Source: Candidatus Symbiopectobacterium endolongispinus | GTDB lineage: Bacteria > Pseudomonadota > Gammaproteobacteria > Enterobacterales > Enterobacteriaceae | NCBI RefSeq assembly: GCF_018777385.1 | Contig: NZ_JAFJYB010000001.1 | Location: 124,001 to 188,000, forward strand | Reading direction: 5' to 3' | DNA length: 64,000 nt | Part shown: positions 63,622 through 64,000 of the stretch, one piece after another | Layout of the letters: every line of letters starts with the position of its first letter | Numbering within the stretch: position 1 is the stretch's first letter | The notes under the pieces: model-generated | Told to the model about the DNA's origin: nothing | What the model saw: the letters and a program-made list of their open reading frames with translations, nothing else | The model's database searches: none | Translations under genes and position numbers: made by a program

Positions 63622-64000
63622 ATGACAACGAGTTACTTGGCGTTTCCTCAATTTGATCCGGTGATTTTCTCCCTTGGACCAGTTTCGCTCTATTGGTATG
63701 GGCTGATGTACCTGGTGGGCTTTGTGTTTACCATGTGGCTGGCTGTGCGCCTGGCGAATAAACCGGGCAGCGGCTGGACGAAAGAAGAAGTGGAAAACCT
63801 GCTCTACCTCGGGTTCATCGGGGTGTTCGTGGGCGGTCGTCTGGGGTATGTCCTGTTCTATGCTTTCCCCTCGTTCATCAGTAACCCGCTTTACCTGTTC
63901 AAAGTGTGGGATGGCGGTATGTCGTTCCACGGTGGTCTAGTTGGTGTGATTTGCGTCATGCTGTGGTTTGCCCGTCGTACCAAGCGCCACTTCTTTCAGG
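63622..64000 (+). CDS. lgt: Prolipoprotein diacylglyceryl transferase, 5' part
   Basis: Essential inner-membrane enzyme that adds diacylglycerol to the lipobox cysteine of lipoproteins. The first 126 residues are in the window, starting [22 protein letters not shown] at 63622. Conserved signatures: [26 protein letters not shown], and [14 protein letters not shown] with the catalytic His region. The frame runs off the window end without disruption. Same order ptsP-lgt as in E. coli. Confidence 0.95.
   Translation, partial: MTTSYLAFPQFDPVIFSLGPVSLYWYGLMYLVGFVFTMWLAVRLANKPGSGWTKEEVENLLYLGFIGVFVGGRLGYVLFYAFPSFISNPLYLFKVWDGGMSFHGGLVGVICVMLWFARRTKRHFFQ

Overview
The window reads as a chromosome segment of an enterobacterium (Enterobacterales). 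Nearly every core gene is recognisable as an orthologue of an Escherichia coli gene, and several blocks keep the E. coli order: epmB/efp, frdABCD-epmA-mscM-psd-rsgA-orn-tRNA-Gly, tRNA-Phe next to speC, mltC-yggX-mutY / trmB-yggL-yggN, and tas-ygdR-ygdQ-mutH / rppH-ptsP-lgt. A CesT-type chaperone beside a putative type III effector, and remains of an ICE at tRNA-Phe, suggest a host-associated lineage, perhaps plant-associated near Pectobacterium/Brenneria/Dickeya. That placement is inference.

The dominant feature is gene decay. About half of the genes are visibly broken by frameshifts (many in homopolymer runs), in-frame nonsense codons, or internal deletions. Translation, RNA turnover and envelope housekeeping genes are intact: efp, epmA, epmB, rsgA, orn, psd, mscM, mltC, yggX, trmB, mutH, rppH and the start of lgt. 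Accessory metabolism, transport and surface genes are mostly dead. Some deletions stay in frame and remove catalytic cores: speC loses its PLP domain and mutY loses its iron-sulfur cluster loop. Either this is a lineage in early genome degradation, or part of the frameshift load is sequencing error. The nonsense codons and deletions favour real decay for many loci.

Layout. 1-2.6 kb: pgi 3' end, yjeI, epmB, efp. 2.7-9.9 kb: decayed accessory genes (LysR, serine hydrolase, MFS, EamA, entericidin, DUF486, second MFS) with an intact AHSA1-domain gene and an intact HxlR regulator. 9.9-13.2 kb: the frd operon, with frdA and frdC destroyed and frdB and frdD open. 13.7-21.1 kb: epmA, mscM, psd, rsgA, orn, tRNA-Gly. 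21.2-25.5 kb: more accessory genes, mostly broken. 25.6-28.0 kb: a radical SAM/SPASM gene whose 5' edge is an IS2-like element.

28.1-40.5 kb holds the most interesting locus, a single-strand cluster of about 12 kb. In transcription order it encodes a periplasmic adaptor, a GAF-HlyD membrane adaptor, an M50/HlyD fusion, a tail-collar protein, a giant surface protein with an LEPR-like N-terminal motif, DUF4347 and repeat domains, a TolC-like lipoprotein, and a small secreted protein. Together they look like a dedicated export pathway without an ABC ATPase for a giant surface protein. Only the first two genes are still open.

40.6-46.7 kb is an island remnant at tRNA-Phe: truncated P4-type integrase, TraG fragment of an ICE, an AT-rich unknown gene, a proP pseudogene, and a 125-bp repeat present in inverted orientation. 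47.4-64 kb returns to core genes: speC (gutted), ansP (broken), the mltC and trmB clusters, a chaperone/effector pair, broken tas-ygdR-ygdQ, mutH, rppH, broken ptsP, and lgt running off the window end.
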